Position numbers and translations under genes: made by a program. A model generated the notes under the pieces. It was given only the letters and a program-made list of their open reading frames with translations. It did no database searches and was not told the origin of the DNA. A DNA stretch of 32,408 nt, taken from Acetivibrio ethanolgignens. GTDB taxonomy: Bacteria > Bacillota > Clostridia > Lachnospirales > Lachnospiraceae. The first letter of the stretch is position 1. Each line of letters begins with the position of its first letter. The stretch covers positions 1-32,408 of the forward strand of contig NZ_LNAM01000157.1 in the NCBI RefSeq assembly GCF_001461035.1, in the 5' to 3' direction. Shown here piece by piece: positions 31,740-32,408 of the stretch.

Positions 31740-31774
31740 CAGAGTCTGCGGATGCTGTACTGACGCATACTCTG
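31740..31774 (-). repeat. Imperfect hairpin between nfeD and the SPFH gene
   Basis: CAGAGT (31740-31745) pairs with ACTCTG (31769-31774), with an inner GCG/CGC stem beyond a symmetrical two-base mismatch. It lies in the leader of the SPFH gene. Confidence 0.4.
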
Positions 31775-31781
31775 AAACTGA

Positions 31782-31797
31782 AAAGCCCTTCGGCTTT
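31782..31797 (-). terminator. Terminator-like hairpin at the nfeD stop
   Basis: The 6-bp stem AAAGCC/GGCTTT with a 4-base loop is followed by Ts on the minus strand and touches the nfeD stop codon. It probably reduces, rather than abolishes, transcription into the SPFH gene. Confidence 0.55.
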
Positions 31798-32240
31798 CAA
31801 TTATCCTCTTCGATATACCGTTTTACAATCAGCCTAACGCCGACAATATTGACTATCTGTGCCTTCTCCTCAGGTTCTATAATAACTCCATCCTCCTGAG
31901 TCCGTACTGTCCACTCGGCACCATTAACAACAGCGGTACCGCTCTGATTAAAATTATCTACTCTTTCGGTAATTTTAATAACCTTACCTATCAGGCCCTC
32001 ATAATTGGTTTTTACTTTGTGACTATTAATATAGCGCATCGCCCAGGGTCTTGTAACGACTAAAAGCAATGTAGACACTACAATAAACAAAGTGACCTGT
32101 ATCCAGAAATTCAGTCCCAAAAGGGAAACGATTGTCGCTACCAAGGCTCCGCCGGCAAACCAGATTGTAGTAAGTCCCAAGGTACAAATCTCTATTACCA
32201 AAAGTACTGCCATAAAAATCAACCAGTAAATAGGTACCAT
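31797..32240 (-). CDS. NfeD-family membrane protein
   Basis: This 147-aa protein has two or three membrane helices in the first 75 residues and a C-terminal OB-fold domain. The OB fold carries the NfeD pattern LIGKVIKITERV ... SGTAVVNGAEWTVRT ... AQIVNIVGVRLIVK. NfeD proteins partner SPFH proteins in membrane microdomain complexes, and the SPFH gene follows after 91 bases. AAGGAG lies 8 bases before ATG 32240. This is the short NfeD form without the N-terminal protease domain. Confidence 0.9.
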   Translation of the reverse strand: MVPIYWLIFMAVLLVIEICTLGLTTIWFAGGALVATIVSLLGLNFWIQVTLFIVVSTLLLVVTRPWAMRYINSHKVKTNYEGLIGKVIKITERVDNFNQSGTAVVNGAEWTVRTQEDGVIIEPEEKAQIVNIVGVRLIVKRYIEEDN

Positions 32241-32271
32241 AAGCCTCGCTCCTTTCCTTTTTCTTACCTAT

Positions 32272-32300
32272 ACTCTACTCTATTATTATTCTTTTTTCAA
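32272..32300 (-). promoter_or_regulatory. Promoter of the nfeD operon
   Basis: On the minus strand, TTGAAA (32295-32300) and TAGAGT (32272-32277) are 17 bases apart. The start would be about 25 bases upstream of the ribosome binding site. A short palindrome TGACA-N6-TGTCA (32377-32392) lies further upstream. Confidence 0.6.
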
Positions 32301-32408
32301 TAGGTTTTGCTTCAATTAGGGTTTTTCCTGCGTGAATGATGATTTTTTAGGTAAGTGCTTCAAAACACAGCGTTACTGACAAACAACTGTCATTCTGCTA
32401 TGATATCA

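Noticed and set aside
32377-32392. Palindrome TGACA-N6-TGTCA as an operator for the nfeD operon
   Set aside because: Too short and too far upstream of the promoter to separate from chance; no second copy was seen.
1-32408. CRISPR array, rRNA genes, prophage genes or plasmid origin
   Set aside because: No regularly spaced repeats, rRNA-like sequence or phage and replication proteins were found.

Overview
The window comes from an anaerobic, low-to-moderate-GC Gram-positive bacterium of the class Clostridia. A Lachnospiraceae-like gut organism is the best guess. The reasons are the Stickland-type D-proline reductase genes, AAGGAGG-type ribosome binding sites, Bacillota-type promoters and the gene families present. 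The species cannot be read from the sequence.

Positions 1-17000 form one functional island for selenocysteine (Sec)-dependent D-proline reduction. After an IS4-family insertion sequence (about 118-1539) come prdX (prolyl-tRNA editing, +) and a TauE/SafE-like permease (+). The prd genes follow on the minus strand, in the order prdC (RnfC-like electron carrier), prdA (pyruvoyl-type proprotein), a 95-aa CBO2463-type small protein, prdB (selenoprotein with an in-frame TGA), prdD, prdE and a YcxB-like membrane protein. A Sec tRNA gene with UCA anticodon lies directly upstream of prdC. Proline racemase prdF is divergent on the plus strand behind a long structured leader. Beyond prdF lies a minus-strand operon selD-selA-selB-lysR. 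It supplies selenophosphate, Sec-tRNA synthesis, the Sec elongation factor and a LysR-type regulator. selD itself has an in-frame TGA at codon 16, so SelD is probably a selenoprotein. The island therefore carries racemase, reductase, electron-transfer partner, tRNA proofreading and the whole Sec decoding apparatus.

Positions 16865-19600 hold an alanine/glycine:cation symporter (-), a short-chain dehydrogenase (+) and a small DUF3899-like membrane protein (-). Positions 19599-27975 hold an oligopeptide/dipeptide ABC transporter operon on the minus strand (oppA-oppB-oppC-oppD-oppF). Four of its five proteins are much larger than usual: OppA 824 aa, OppC 529 aa with an outward-facing insert, OppD 714 aa with a helical insert of about 370 residues, and OppF with a helical insert of about 70 residues. 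A peptide importer fits an amino-acid-fermenting lifestyle.

Positions 28226-32240 hold a proline- and arginine-rich hypothetical protein (+), a short YwmB-like secreted protein (-), and a minus-strand operon nfeD-SPFH-response regulator-histidine kinase. The last three genes overlap each other by 4 and 8 bases. The ribosome binding site of the ywmB-like gene lies inside a perfect 15-bp hairpin.

The points most worth a second look are: the Sec codon hidden in selD; PrdD and PrdE as a split copy of PrdA, broken exactly at the PrdA self-cleavage site; a promoter whose -35 box lies in the loop of the prdB terminator; the prdF leader, whose closing helix can alternatively pair with the ribosome binding site; and the enlarged Opp transporter.
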